DNA of 64,000 nucleotides from Pieris napi (GCF_905475465.1 NW_025920862.1:62001-126000); one strand, 5' to 3'. Shown: positions 42,074 to 52,875, numbered from the stretch's first letter. A program made the numbers and translations. The notes: generated by a model not told the origin, from the sequence alone.

Positions 42074-43877
42074 TTATCCTTACTGCACTTTGAACAATTT
42101 CATACTCCTTTTGAGGTTTATGACATATGCTTTGCTCGATATATACATCGCCATTATAATTCGGCATGGATGCTTTCATTTTTACTTCCGAGAGTCCGTT
42201 GATGGTGACTAGTTCAGAATTACAAAGAAAAATGTGGTCTTTAGCCAAAGTAGTAGTTATTTTTAAGTTATCGTTAGTCTTATAAACCAAAATATGGTTT
42301 TGTTCGGTGAAACTTTGTCCTAACAATAATGGGACCTTTAATAAATAATCAGGAACGATAAGGACATCTACATTAGCCTTAGCTGAATCTACCTCAATTT
42401 GAACGTTACATTTTCCCAAACTGTTAACCAAAGAATCACCAAAACCCCTCAACACAGGCAGGTCCTGTGTTGACCAACTAATAGCTAGTTCTTTCGCCAC
42501 AGACTCCGTTAATATAGTGCATTGACTACCAAAGTCAACAAAACAATCTAGTTCACGGCCATTAACATTGGCCTTTTTAAAATATTTTAGATCTGTATCT
42601 CGTTCCTGGGATATCCGTAAAACAGTCTTAGCATCGCTAGATTCCTTCTTAAGAGGACAATTTGCTTCAAGATGTCCAATTTTATGGCATTGACTGCATC
42701 GCTTAATGGGTTGCTTACACTTGTAATATGGATGACCAATTTCACTACAGATATAACATTTTGAATTGTTTGTAGATTCTGATCTCATTTGAATGAACTT
42801 ATTTGTTCTCTGTCGCTTATTGTCAGTAGCACCTGATTTCAAGGCGTTATTATTCTTCTCAGTTCTTTTTAAAATTTTAACATTTCTTAGATAAACTAAT
42901 AATTTATCTGGTTCAGAAAATTGTGCCGCTTCAGCACTGGTTCTAATGGATCGATCCTCTATCCCAAACAAAATACAATCAATTGCATTTTTGTTAGTTA
43001 TTTTGCATCTATTTAAAAGAACAGTTTTTTCAAAAAAATATTCCTCTAAAGGTTCGCCAAAACGCGCTCTGCAAGCGAGCATTTCCGTCAGTAGTTGTGC
43101 ATAATTGTCTTCACTAGGAAAAGCTAATCTTAACTTATCTTGCCATTCAGGCCATGAAAACATGAGACTTGGCAACCCCTGATACCACTTTTGAGCCAAT
43201 CCAGATAATTTGGGCAACGCATAATGTATAACTTGTCGCTCAGACCAGTTATAAATCGTCGCACATTCATTGACTTTTAAAAGCCACATTTCAATGGTTT
43301 GATTGCGTTTGACCGGATCGAATTCTGGTACAACGTTCATACTTGGAAATTGTTCACTCACTCGCGCTGTGTGCTTCATGGTTTGCATAAACTCTTTAAA
43401 TATAGTAGCTAATTCAGTAGGTTTTGACAGGGCCTGATGGTCAGTTTGTGATGTATATGACTCATGGACATGTTGCTGTGGTTCACCATTACGTGTTCGT
43501 TGTTCTTGTTGCATCTCGTCACGTCGCGAGTGTAGACTGGGGCTGCGTTGAGGCGTAGTCCTGCTGCGTCTGCGCCGTGACACATCGCCTTGGCCACGGC
43601 AGTTTGATCTGCCGCGAGAATAATATCTTGAGCTTGACTTACGGCTGTAACACGAGTCTCGACTGCTACATCGCCTTGGAGACCGGCTGTAATATCGCCT
43701 TGGAGACCGGCTGTAATATCGCCTTGGAGACCGGCTGCAATATCGCCTTGCAGTCCGGCTACGGCTTCGCCACACCGCTTTACTCCTGCGGCCTCGTCGA
43801 ATCTCGTTGTTTTGTCGATTCATACTGAAAAGAGAAACGTAATAGACAAAATATGCTATATACCTTACTTGATTCAC
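42060..43877 (-). CDS. Gypsy-type gag-protease ORF, intact
   Basis: 605 open codons (587 from the more likely ATG at 43823). An N-terminal Arg/Ser domain holds four 24-bp tandem units (SRSPRRYY-type). A gag-like core (EMWLLKVNECATIYNWS, ALPKLSGLAQKWYQGL, NYAQLLTEMLACRARFGE) is followed by two CCHC knuckles (CYICSEIGHPYYKC and CSQCHKIGHLEANC). A pepsin-like protease follows (CFVDFGSQCTILTES ... PLLLGQ). The active-site triad reads Asp-Phe-Gly instead of Asp-Thr/Ser-Gly, so proteolysis is doubtful. No pol follows: at 42073 the DNA becomes a SLO2 exon. It lies in an intron position of SLO2, same strand. An intact reading frame may mean youth or retention. Confidence 0.85.
   Translation of the reverse strand: MNQVRYIAYFVYYVSLFSMNRQNNEIRRGRRSKAVWRSRSRTARRYCSRSPRRYYSRSPRRYYSRSPRRCSSRDSCYSRKSSSRYYSRGRSNCRGQGDVSRRRRSRTTPQRSPSLHSRRDEMQQEQRTRNGEPQQHVHESYTSQTDHQALSKPTELATIFKEFMQTMKHTARVSEQFPSMNVVPEFDPVKRNQTIEMWLLKVNECATIYNWSERQVIHYALPKLSGLAQKWYQGLPSLMFSWPEWQDKLRLAFPSEDNYAQLLTEMLACRARFGEPLEEYFFEKTVLLNRCKITNKNAIDCILFGIEDRSIRTSAEAAQFSEPDKLLVYLRNVKILKRTEKNNNALKSGATDNKRQRTNKFIQMRSESTNNSKCYICSEIGHPYYKCKQPIKRCSQCHKIGHLEANCPLKKESSDAKTVLRISQERDTDLKYFKKANVNGRELDCFVDFGSQCTILTESVAKELAISWSTQDLPVLRGFGDSLVNSLGKCNVQIEVDSAKANVDVLIVPDYLLKVPLLLGQSFTEQNHILVYKTNDNLKITTTLAKDHIFLCNSELVTINGLSEVKMKASMPNYNGDVYIEQSICHKPQKEYEIVQSAVRITFLR
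43671..43766 (-). repeat. Four 24-bp tandem repeats coding SR-rich peptide
   Basis: Units at 43671, 43695, 43719 and 43743 (tcgccttggagaccggctgt...); the first two are identical and the last has six changes. Each codes an eight-residue Ser-Arg-Ser-Pro-Arg-Arg-Tyr-Tyr type repeat in gag. Confidence 0.9.
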
Positions 43878-44930
43878 GGTTAACTACTAATCGAAATATG
43901 GGGCACTGCAGTGCCTACAAATCGTTAAAAAAAAAATGCAAATTATGCACAGACATTATTCTATTACAATTCATTGACTCTAACTATACAGAGGCACCAA
44001 ATTTATGAGTATAAACCAGACATACGTTTACCATACCTCAGTTTTTATGTACAAAATTATTAACAAATTAATCTATCCTTTACACAAAAATTAGATACAA
44101 AATAGTCATTAAGAAATATTGATAAATTATGTTTAATACAACCAAGGACTAATTACGGTAAACTTAATATTATGTATTTACACGACATTAAAAGGCATAG
44201 CATTTTTAATTATGTCTGTGAACGAGCGTCTAAGAAATTATTAGTCACATAATGCCTGTTGCAACATCGATGCGACCCACTTGCACTTTGTAATAATAAA
44301 AATAAAAAATAAAAAATATGTTGTTAGAAAGTTAAAAAGAAAAGATAGTTTATTTTCAAATTATTTCATAACATGATGTACATAACTAACTTACTCTAAA
44401 TTTTCTCGCCAAGTGAACGTAATTCTTTGAGAAACAAAGGCATCTTTGAACCGAACCCTTTGTATTATTATACTAGCCACCCATCCAAATTTTACATGAA
44501 TTCGCATGGATACACATAGTAACAGATGTGTATGTATGAGCATTGAGCATAAGAAAAGACTATACAGGAAATATTATAGCAGTGAACATTTAACGGTTTT
44601 AATAAAGATAGAAAACAAATTTGTAGGTACATAAAAATAAAAAATAATACCTTCAAAAATATTTAGATACGAGAAAGGAAAACAAAACTGCTTAGATTAA
44701 AATCAACCAATATTGATTGTCACTAATAAAAAGAAAATACTTTAAACAACACAACAAACAGTGTATCGAATTACTGCATTGACGTTAAATTATAACGAGA
44801 GAAAAAAAAAAATACTTATTCAGCCTTCTTACAATAGCAAAATTTAAATTAAATCTCATACCTTGTAAGCGCTTAATCCTTTACACCAGGGATATGATAT
44901 AATACCTTATCAGTTTCCCCTGGAGCTATC
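43878..44930 (-). other. Leader between PBS and gag of gypsy element 2
   Basis: AT-rich, no long ORF. Near 43824-43868 a GTAAGG...TTTTCAG pair just before the gag ATG resembles a very short intron. Confidence 0.4.
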
Positions 44931-45002
44931 CCACTTCTGATCTGAAAGCTTGATCTTTGATAGTAACTATTTGATTCCGTTCCGAAGGGAAACAAATCTT
45001 TT

Positions 45003-45242
45003 TTGAGAGGAGACCAATTGGTGACTAAAAAGCTGCAGGATAACCAGCGCGAAAAAAGGAAGAGAGATAAAACTGTATCTCCCAACTTGTCTACACAGAA
45101 AAAACAGAACACATCTAACAAGTTTGAAAACACATCGACTAAAACAAATAATGTAGGACAAAAAGAAAAATTACAACCAAACATACCACAATATATAGGA
45201 AGAGATAGATCGTTTTCGACCTCCGACATTTCAAAAAACTAA
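45003..45242 (+). CDS. RTE LINE short ORF1
   Basis: 79 residues, Lys/Asn/Gln-rich and basic, no recognised domain, ending TAA at 45240-45242. ORF2 is open in another frame across the junction, so the two overlap or abut. RTE elements often carry such a small 5' ORF. Could be translated as a leader. Confidence 0.5.
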   Translation: MRGDQLVTKKLQDNQREKRKRDKTVSPNLSTQKKQNTSNKFENTSTKTNNVGQKEKLQPNIPQYIGRDRSFSTSDISKN

Positions 45243-45361
45243 CAAACATACGCGAGCAACCTATCAAAACAAATACAACAACAAGTAAAACCGGAAAAGC
45301 AAAACAAATATGGAAGAAACACATTCTAAAACAACCTAATCAAGAAGCCTTCCCACCACGG

Positions 45362-48238
45362 TTGGTCGCCGCGGGAAGATCAGACCACCACCCTCTAACA
45401 AAAAAACATAATATATATATAGCAACGCTTAATACTAGGACTTTAAGAACTCCCGAATCACTATCTGAGCTTGAAGTTGCGCTGAAAGACCTTAAATGGG
45501 ACGTATTGGGACTAAGTGAAGTGCGCAGACCAGGAAATTCAATCGAAGAACATGAAGATTATATAATGTTCCATAAAGGCGAAATCGGAGGCGAAAGAGG
45601 AGTTGGTTTTTTAGTTAAAACCCACTTAAAAAACTCCATAGAAGATTTCATCGGTATGACGGAAAGAATAGCCATACTGCATTTAAAAATACCCAGCTTC
45701 AAAAAAATATGGTCAATCATCCAAGTCTACGCACCAACTGAACAAGCTGATGAACTAGAACATACATCCTTTTATAATTCACTATCTCAAATCATATATG
45801 ACTACTCTAACAATATTATCATCCTGATGGGGGATTTCAATGCGCAAATAGGCGCTAGACAAAACGATGACGAATACATATTGGGAGAATTCGGCTACGG
45901 AAAAAGAAGCATCAATGGCCAAAGATTAATAGATCTCCTTCTAGAACATAATCTTACAATTATGAACAGCATCTTTAAGAAGAATAAAAACAACAAGTGG
46001 ACATGGGTCTCCCCTGATGGAAAGTACAGAAATGAAATAGATTATATTATAAGTAGCCACCCAAAGCTATTTACAGACACCACAGTCATTTCTAGGTTAA
46101 ATTTCAATACTAACCATCGCATGGTTAGAGCATCGCTCAAAATGACGCCTCCTAAGATCCGTAGAAAGCACATTAACTTGCATAGCAGAACCGATATCGC
46201 GGAAACTAACGAAACAACATCATACCCACTAGCAACTCAGACCAGAGAAATCGAAGAAACAGAAGGACTTGACATAAGAAACAAATACACCAGATTTCAA
46301 AATCAACTTCGCTATGCTAATACTAGAAAAGAGAAGAAACAAAAATATATTTTGAGTGATTCTACCATGCAGCTTATAAATAAAAGAAAAAGTCTAATTG
46401 CGAACAAAAACGGCAAACGGAATCTGAGAGAAATAGCCGAAATAAGCAAGGGAATAAGGAAGGGCATACGCAAGGACAGGAAAACAAGGAGAATACAAAC
46501 ACTCGAAAAACACATAATTGAATCAGGCGGAACCAAAAAAGCTCTTAAAGAACTTCGTGAAGCGACTCCTTGGGTACCTAATCTCAAAAGAAATCAAATT
46601 AACATCACGAACCGCAAAAGTATAGTAAAGACAGCATCAGATTTTTACAGAAATCTATACTCCAACCCAGCTATCGCAGGAAACGAACAATGCAACAACT
46701 ACAAAACGACCATACACCCTCCAAACTTAGAACCAGATATATTACAAAGTGAAGTCAGGAAAGCTATATTAAGCCAAAAGTCAGATAAGGCATCAGGTCC
46801 AGACAAGATCACGAACGGATTACTGAAAGGAACCCTAAAAGAACTGGTGCCCATTATGACAAAAATCTTTAACGACATCCTAACATCAGAACAGATTCCT
46901 GAACAATGGCAAACCTCGCACATAATTCTTATATACAAAAAAGGCTCAAAGGAAGACTTATCCAACTATAGACCAATAAGCCTGATGTCAAACATATATA
47001 AGGTTTTCTCCAAGATATTACTAGATCGATTAAGCGCCACATTAGACGAGAGCCAACCAATGGAACAGGCTGGATTTAGGAAAAACTTCGCAACGATAGA
47101 TCATATACACACAGTCAAACAAATCATAGAAAAATACAGTGAATATAACAAAACAGTGTATATGGCTTTTATAGATTACACCAAAGCTTTTGACAGCATC
47201 AAACATGAAGTGATATGGGAAAGCTTAGAAAACCAAGGAGTATCCGGGGCCTATATAAACATCATAAAACAAATATATGCTAACTGCAATGCAAGAATAC
47301 AAATGGAAACACTCGGAAAGACATTTAAAATCGAAAGAGGTGTCAGACAAGGGGACCCATTATCTCCAAAGCTATTTTCTGCTGTGCTCGAAAACATATT
47401 CCGAAAACTAGAATGGAATGAATTTGGACTAAATATAGATGGGAGAAAACTACATCATCTTCGATTTGCAGACGACATTGTATTGTTCGAAGAGAACCCT
47501 CATAAACTTGAAGAAATGATACAAGACTTAAACAAAGAAAGTGAGAAAGTAGGCCTGGAAATGAACACAAGCAAAACAAAGCTACTATCAAATTCAATCC
47601 CATACGAAATAAAACTTAATAATCAACCTCTAGAATATGTTGAAGAGTACATTTATCTGGGGCAAATTATCTCTATAACTGATATAACCACCAAAGAGAT
47701 CAAAAGAAGAATAGCAAATGGATGGAAAAGATATTGGTCACTGAGGGAGATCATGAAAACAACAGATTTCAGCAAGAAAATAAAGAGAAAAGTCTTTAAC
47801 ACATGTATCCTACCCTGCCTTACCTATGGCTGCGAAACTTGGGCACTATCTAACCAGCACAGGGATATGCTATCACACTGCCAAAGAGCCATGGAAAGAA
47901 GCATGCTGAGCATAAGAAAATTAGATAAACAAATAAACGCAGACATAAGAGCTAGAACAGGTGTGACAGACATTCTCACTAAGATTGACCAAATGAAATG
48001 GAGATGGACGGGTCATATGCTACGGAGCTCTCATGAAAAATGGAGCAAAATAGTGACGGAATGGTACCCTAGAGACGGAAAACGAAAAAGAGGTCGACCA
48101 CGCAAGAGATGGGAGGACGAACTGAAACTAACAGCAGGCTACAACTGGAGAAGAGTCGCAAAAGATAGAGAACAGTGGAAAGGGTTAGAGGAGGCCTTTG
48201 CCAAGAGGCAAACCGAACTCCGAGATATACTGGAGTGA
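45362..48238 (+). CDS. RTE LINE ORF2: APE endonuclease and reverse transcriptase, intact
   Basis: 958 codons from 45362; the frame is open further upstream to at least ~45242 and has no obvious ATG, so the true start is unclear. Endonuclease motifs: IYIATLNTRTL, LGLSEVRR, ILMGDFNAQIG, NEIDYIISS and TNHRMV. RT motifs: YRPISLMSNIYKVFSKIL, AFIDYTKAFDSI, GVRQGDPLSPKLFSAVLENI and catalytic FADD in LRFADDIVLFEE. The C-terminal RTE region has YGCETWALS and RWTGHMLR, with a basic GKRKRGRPRKRW tail. No stops or frameshifts. It performs target-primed reverse transcription. Confidence 0.92.
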   Translation: MVAAGRSDHHPLTKKHNIYIATLNTRTLRTPESLSELEVALKDLKWDVLGLSEVRRPGNSIEEHEDYIMFHKGEIGGERGVGFLVKTHLKNSIEDFIGMTERIAILHLKIPSFKKIWSIIQVYAPTEQADELEHTSFYNSLSQIIYDYSNNIIILMGDFNAQIGARQNDDEYILGEFGYGKRSINGQRLIDLLLEHNLTIMNSIFKKNKNNKWTWVSPDGKYRNEIDYIISSHPKLFTDTTVISRLNFNTNHRMVRASLKMTPPKIRRKHINLHSRTDIAETNETTSYPLATQTREIEETEGLDIRNKYTRFQNQLRYANTRKEKKQKYILSDSTMQLINKRKSLIANKNGKRNLREIAEISKGIRKGIRKDRKTRRIQTLEKHIIESGGTKKALKELREATPWVPNLKRNQINITNRKSIVKTASDFYRNLYSNPAIAGNEQCNNYKTTIHPPNLEPDILQSEVRKAILSQKSDKASGPDKITNGLLKGTLKELVPIMTKIFNDILTSEQIPEQWQTSHIILIYKKGSKEDLSNYRPISLMSNIYKVFSKILLDRLSATLDESQPMEQAGFRKNFATIDHIHTVKQIIEKYSEYNKTVYMAFIDYTKAFDSIKHEVIWESLENQGVSGAYINIIKQIYANCNARIQMETLGKTFKIERGVRQGDPLSPKLFSAVLENIFRKLEWNEFGLNIDGRKLHHLRFADDIVLFEENPHKLEEMIQDLNKESEKVGLEMNTSKTKLLSNSIPYEIKLNNQPLEYVEEYIYLGQIISITDITTKEIKRRIANGWKRYWSLREIMKTTDFSKKIKRKVFNTCILPCLTYGCETWALSNQHRDMLSHCQRAMERSMLSIRKLDKQINADIRARTGVTDILTKIDQMKWRWTGHMLRSSHEKWSKIVTEWYPRDGKRKRGRPRKRWEDELKLTAGYNWRRVAKDREQWKGLEEAFAKRQTELRDILE

Positions 48239-48450
48239 AAATATATTAAAGTTTAGATATATAAAGTGACAGAGTTTCGGAATTTAAAGGCTATATTATT
48301 ATTATTATTATTTGATTCCGTTGAACTTCTTTTTCACTTTTTCACTTTTAAAACTTTTGGCTGTCGATTCCTTGTGCGCAGCTTGTTTTATATTCTTTTC
48401 CCCACTTCGACACGATCCCTCTCCTGTTTGGTTTTGACGTCAGTTCCGTA

Positions 48451-49980
48451 AAACCACAGAGTAAGTAAACTAAGCAACTGTGCCATAGCATGATTATATT
48501 TCTTTAACTAAAATTGAACAGGATATAAATAAAAAGCTAACAATTGTTTATTGATACGTTTAAGCATTTATTATGTCACAACTAGTTCAGGATAATTATA
48601 GAGTTCTATAAATCACAAATAATTGCTTACGGACTTCCTCGGAGTGGAGTTCAAATAATGTCCCGTAATTGTCTTTAAAAATTCAAAGCCCATTACGTAG
48701 TTCAGTGAATACATAAACTTACTGAAATGGCTTTTGCAGTAGACGAAAAAATGGGCCTATACCGAAAATTATTAGCGTAAGAGTGAGAGACTCAAACTTT
48801 GGCATTTTGGAATTTACAACACGTAAATTAAGGTTGTCTGTGCAATTCAAAAATCAGTTAATCACACTTATGATCGTCAAAAAAAGGGTAAATATTCCGT
48901 ATCGCGGCACCAGCGATTTCGAGGCTGATTTTGTTTTGAAGTCGCGTTATGATCTGTAAACATCATAACTAGTATTGTTATGTTGGCGCATAAAAAAAAA
49001 TGTGTGCGTAAGAAGTGAAACCTCTTTATGACCTTAGTTCCTGATAGTTTTTAGAATGACGTCTGCACTCTGCACATTTAAATCCAGAAAGTTAGATTTT
49101 ACAAAGCGTTAAACGCTCTGACAGTATCCTGATGTCAGCACGGTGTTTCTTCTAAATTTCGAAAAATATGCGCTCAATTAAACAACACACACAAATGAAA
49201 TAGTTCTGTTTAATTAAAAAATATATTTATATTTTTAGCAATAAGGAAAGGTGTGATAAAACAAAATAATGAGCATTTTTCTAACATTTTACAAAATTTA
49301 TAAAAGTACATTTGCAAATCCAGAAGAAATGCTTCGACTTAAATATTCAGAACAGAACTATACCACTATTGTGTACCAGTACTTCAATTTTTTTATGCTT
49401 TGTTGGTAAGTGCTCTGCTAACTTCACAGACTACACCAACCCTCATATTGTGCCTTCAAACGCAACCCCACCAATGGAATATGTTATGTGAGAACCGTTC
49501 CTGGAAACCGGCATGACTAACATTCAAGCTGTGTGTGGCAATACAAGAAAAATTGTCTAAGAGACAGATCCAATACGAGCCTAAAACCCATAAAGCATTG
49601 TGGCGTTATTACTATTACTCTTAATGTACTTTTGGACTACTTAATTACTTAATAAAAAATCTACATTCATATTTTTACACAATAGCCTTGTAATAAGAAC
49701 AAATATTTCTTTTATTGTGACAATCAAATTGGAGTTTCACTCCTGCATCTGGTAGACAATACTCGTAGAAACAGTGACTTAGTAATGTAAAGTATTTTGA
49801 GTTTATCCAGTTGAATGAACTGTATATTTAACGAAATTAACACGTTTCTTGAATAATGGAATACCTTAATAAATGACTAATTGTTAAAGGGAAGGTGCGA
49901 AAGTTTTCCGGAAGTCTCTTTTGTTATTTCAATTCGTATTTTAAATTTTACCACTTTGAAAAAATTCCGTCTTATCGCAT
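48451..49980. other. Non-coding DNA where SLO2 pore exons would be expected
   Basis: No coding segment with GYGD-like or RCK1 similarity on the minus strand. Contains near 49005 the motif gtgcgtaagaagtgaaacctcttt, related to 1004 and 62100. Confidence 0.5.
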
Positions 49981-49982
49981 TT

Positions 49983-50165
49983 TTATCATATAAAAGGGGG
50001 CAAACGGGCAAGAGGCTCATCTGATGTTAAGTGAGACCGCCGCCCACACACATTGCCAGAAAGCTCGCAAATATGTTGCCGGCCTTTTAAGAACTGGTAC
50101 ACCCTAAGTCGAATTGGATCGGAAATACTTCAGTGGGCAGCTGGTTCCATAATGGTGCTCCCACA
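49983..50165 (-). mobile_element. CR1-type LINE 3' fragment
   Basis: aaacgggcaagaggctcatc, gttgccggccttttaagaac and cttcagtgggcagctggttcc; reverse complement encodes WNQLPTEVF-like RT C-terminus. Confidence 0.7.
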
Positions 50166-50224
50166 TTGCCGTTAGAAAATGTTAAGTAACTTTAGTAAAC
50201 ATTTGTTAGCAAAAATTGAATCAC

Positions 50225-50400
50225 AAATGTTAAAAAATGTTTTTCATCTGTTCGTCGGGTGTACAATTAATATTTGCTTGTGTAGTGGCATCGTAAGGAA
50301 AACGATCAAAGCCCCAAATCAACGGTGTATGTCACGAACAGAAGGCTGATCAGTGATCATATTGAACTGAAAAAACAAATGACCATGAAACATTTGCAGC
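50225..50400 (+). mobile_element. Diverged SINE fragment
   Basis: gtcgggtgtacaattaatat, gaaggctgatcagtgatcat and aaatgaccatgaaa resemble the body of the SINE at 21412, with many changes and without the pol III head. Confidence 0.45.
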
Positions 50401-50905
50401 GACGCCAGGTTTTTTTCAGCTTCAATCCCGTTTTCTTGCCTATGCCTATCTAAAGGCAACACTGCCAATATTACGTAGCGCCTACTAGTAGCTTCCGCTT
50501 CCGGTCTTTAATTTATACTCCCAAAGGTGAAATCGCCCTAAACTTACAATAATGTATGTCCTGAACTGAAATCATTTCACAAGTTTGAATATTCCAAAGT
50601 TAAAAGCTCCTTTAAAAGCACTATTGCTCCCCAATTAGATTAAACTATCCGTCTGTTTCACAAGCGCTTAGTTCTCACAATATGATTCCCCTTTCATACA
50701 TATTTTATGGGGCAGTCAGTGTTAAATCCCTGAAATCTGTTAGCGAAAAAAAAGCCTTTAATTCGTTGCATTAATTGGATTAACGTCAATTCACTATCGG
50801 TTTATTTATTCTACACTTAATTTGAGTTTGATAAAATGAAAGCATGAATGACACAGGCTTCAGACATCGTATAATCCAATGTATAAATTATTCTAGTTAA
50901 ACGTA

Positions 50906-51410
50906 TAAGGCCGTTTCTCCACTGCTTCGGTCCGGCAAACATTAATTACCGATCCGATTTAGAAACTCACAACAGTACCTACTTACGTGCTTCTCCACAA
51001 CTCCGGCATCCGGTTTTTAACGATCCGATAACTTGCTAGATCGGAACGCGGTGTTTTATCGGTCCAAGTATATCCAAGAGGTTATAAATTATTATTCACA
51101 GGTTTATTTTTAGTTTTATACCATAGTATTAGTGAACTATTTATTAAGAATATTATAATATTTTAAGATAGACAATATAAAAAAAGTAATAAACTTGCCA
51201 GGGCAATAAAATATTCAGAATTTAGAACGTTTTATTAATAAAATTAAGTATATGAGTTTTAGTTAATATAAGTGTTGCATGATAAATATACAAGTATCGA
51301 TTATTGTCGGATCGGATATAGTGGAGAAGCGCAATCCGGCCTTCCGATATTTTTCTCATGACTCATTCCGGTATCCGACGCCGGACCGGAGCAGTGGAGA
51401 AAGGGCCTTA
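50906..51410. mobile_element. MITE with ~30-bp TIRs
   Basis: Ends aaggccgtttctccactgct and, in reverse complement, aaggccctttctccactgct; both continue ccggtccggc. TA flanks both ends. ~500 bp, non-coding, contains further internal cttctccac repeats. Confidence 0.75.
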
Positions 51411-52073
51411 GGGTATGAATCCGGATATTTCGAAGCAAAAAGTTACAAGTTCATAAAAGCTATTTTTGAACTATACATTAATTAGCTTCATACATTAACA
51501 AAAGTGCTGGCAGTTGTGGGATGCGTGCCCAAAATACTTATGTAAATTATCGTCTCACTAGTTGGCTGAAAAACGCGGTGTATTGCGATCCCAGATGCCC
51601 GTCAACCAAGTGCAGTATTCACGACACGTAATAAAGTATTTGAAAGTTTGGTGACCTAGAATCTACATGAGAATCCTATATTTTACGATCCCACCTTACG
51701 TTAGATTAATATGCCTTAAATGATAACGTTACATGACGATGTGGATTGTGGTTCGTGAGACCAGATTTGGGATAATTTCGAAAAATATTAGGTCAAATGT
51801 CGACAAGGTAATGGAGAACCTTAGTTTCTTTATTTTAGTAGGAATATTGTATTAGTCAGGTAGAAACTGATTAAAAATTAATAACCAACATATTTTTTTA
51901 CGGAATAAAAAAATAAATATATGAGTTTAAGTCCATAAGTAACAGCTAATTTGTTAGTACAACAATATCTTATTTTATGTCACTATGAGACAAGATGAAG
52001 GCCTCCCCCAATAAGGACCAATTTTCTCTTGATTTATTGAGAACCCCCTTTCGAGGTATACACCTCACCCAAT

Positions 52074-52167
52074 AATGCCCGCCTTCCACTGCGAGCGGAA
52101 CGGACCCATTACGGACTCCGCTATACTCATAACGATGATTTTCATCGTTCAGTGGAAGGCGGGCATT
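52074..52167. repeat. Inverted repeat with 18-bp perfect arms (foldback MITE-like)
   Basis: Arms aatgcccgccttccactg (52074-52091) and its complement (52150-52167) around a 58-base centre. It lies in a SLO2 intron, 140 bases from the S5 exon. Confidence 0.8.
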
Positions 52168-52305
52168 AGGACCAGTTTTCCATTGATTGGGCCTCCCGAA
52201 ATTAGTTGTTGCCCGATATCTTTTTGATTTTTTAGACCTACGTAGCAAAAAGCCTTCCTACTATTACATTCGCTTCAGTCCATATATTACCATATTTGAA
52301 CTAAC

Positions 52306-52400
52306 CTGGTAAAGACGAGACATAGAAGAGTAACGCATAGAATCATCAGTTGCTGCGACAGGGCTGATTGTGACTTCTGCATAGCTCGGTGCAGGTCATT
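52306..52400 (-). CDS. SLO2: SLO2 exon: S5 start
   Basis: Encodes NDLHRAMQKSQSALSQQLMI then LCVTLLCLVFT, the S4-S5 linker and S5. Acceptor ctttcag|AAT, donor CCAG|gttagt, ends in phase 2. The next exon should carry the pore (TVGYGD-type filter); none is found before 42073. Confidence 0.85.
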
Positions 52401-52720
52401 CTGAAAGTAAAATTTGATTTAAATTTTATTGGAATTTTATACAACTGTTTGATTTATATACAACAAAAAACAGCAGCCCTTAGTAAAAGCTCCAGATTTA
52501 GAGGTACTGGTGTTCTCTTATGTCTGACGCGATATTAAATAATCAATTTTACGCTATCCTCATCATATTCTCTGACTTCTAAATAAATAAGTTTCAAAAT
52601 ATGTAAGTTATGAGGTCAAACACATTTGAATCTATTTAATTGGTTTGAAATAGTAAAAGTAGGTTAAAACAGACACAGCTGGCGTATTAGGATATTTTTA
52701 ATTAAATATCAAATACTTAC

Positions 52721-52804
52721 AAATATATTCTCAAGGGATCGTTTCGCTAGCCAGCAGTTCAGAAAAACTGGTATGAACAGGTTTCTCAAAGGAGGATAGA
52801 GGAT
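52721..52804 (-). CDS. SLO2: SLO2 exon: S4 region (28 codons)
   Basis: Encodes ILYPPLRNLFIPVFLNCWLA then KRSLENIF, nearly identical to fly SLO2. Acceptor acttacag|ATC and donor TTT|gtaagt are canonical. Confidence 0.85.
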
Positions 52805-52875
52805 CTGTAAGTATAAAAAATACGTATTAATTTGTGAATTTTTATAATAGAAAAACAAACAATTTAATTGCGTAG

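Larger units (their letters stand above)
44982..48308 (+). mobile_element. Full-length RTE-clade LINE
   Basis: Bounded by a 14-bp target duplication tatttgattccgtt (44968-44981 and 48309-48322). It has a short 5' ORF, a long ORF2, a short 3' UTR and an (ATT)n tail at ~48293-48308. The 3.3 kb length is normal for RTE. It is inserted in the LTR of gypsy element 2, opposite in orientation. ORF2 is intact, so it could be active or recently active. Confidence 0.9.
42074..48450 (-). mobile_element. Gypsy-type element 2: 5' LTR, PBS, gag-protease; pol and 3' LTR deleted
   Basis: On the minus strand, a PBS (tcagaagtgggat, ~44932-44944) complementary to tRNA-Leu follows an LTR end (caagctttcaga). The LTR continues upstream to 44982, is interrupted by the RTE LINE, and resumes at 48323 with a TATA box (gaatataaaacaagctg, ~48385). 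gag-protease follows the PBS by ~1 kb. The element ends abruptly within SLO2 coding sequence. The outer LTR end is not determined because the 3' LTR is missing. Confidence 0.75.

Noticed and set aside
43577..43828. 83-aa plus-strand ORF with CNIALETG repeats
   Set aside because: Antisense reading of the 24-bp SR-coding repeats of gag.
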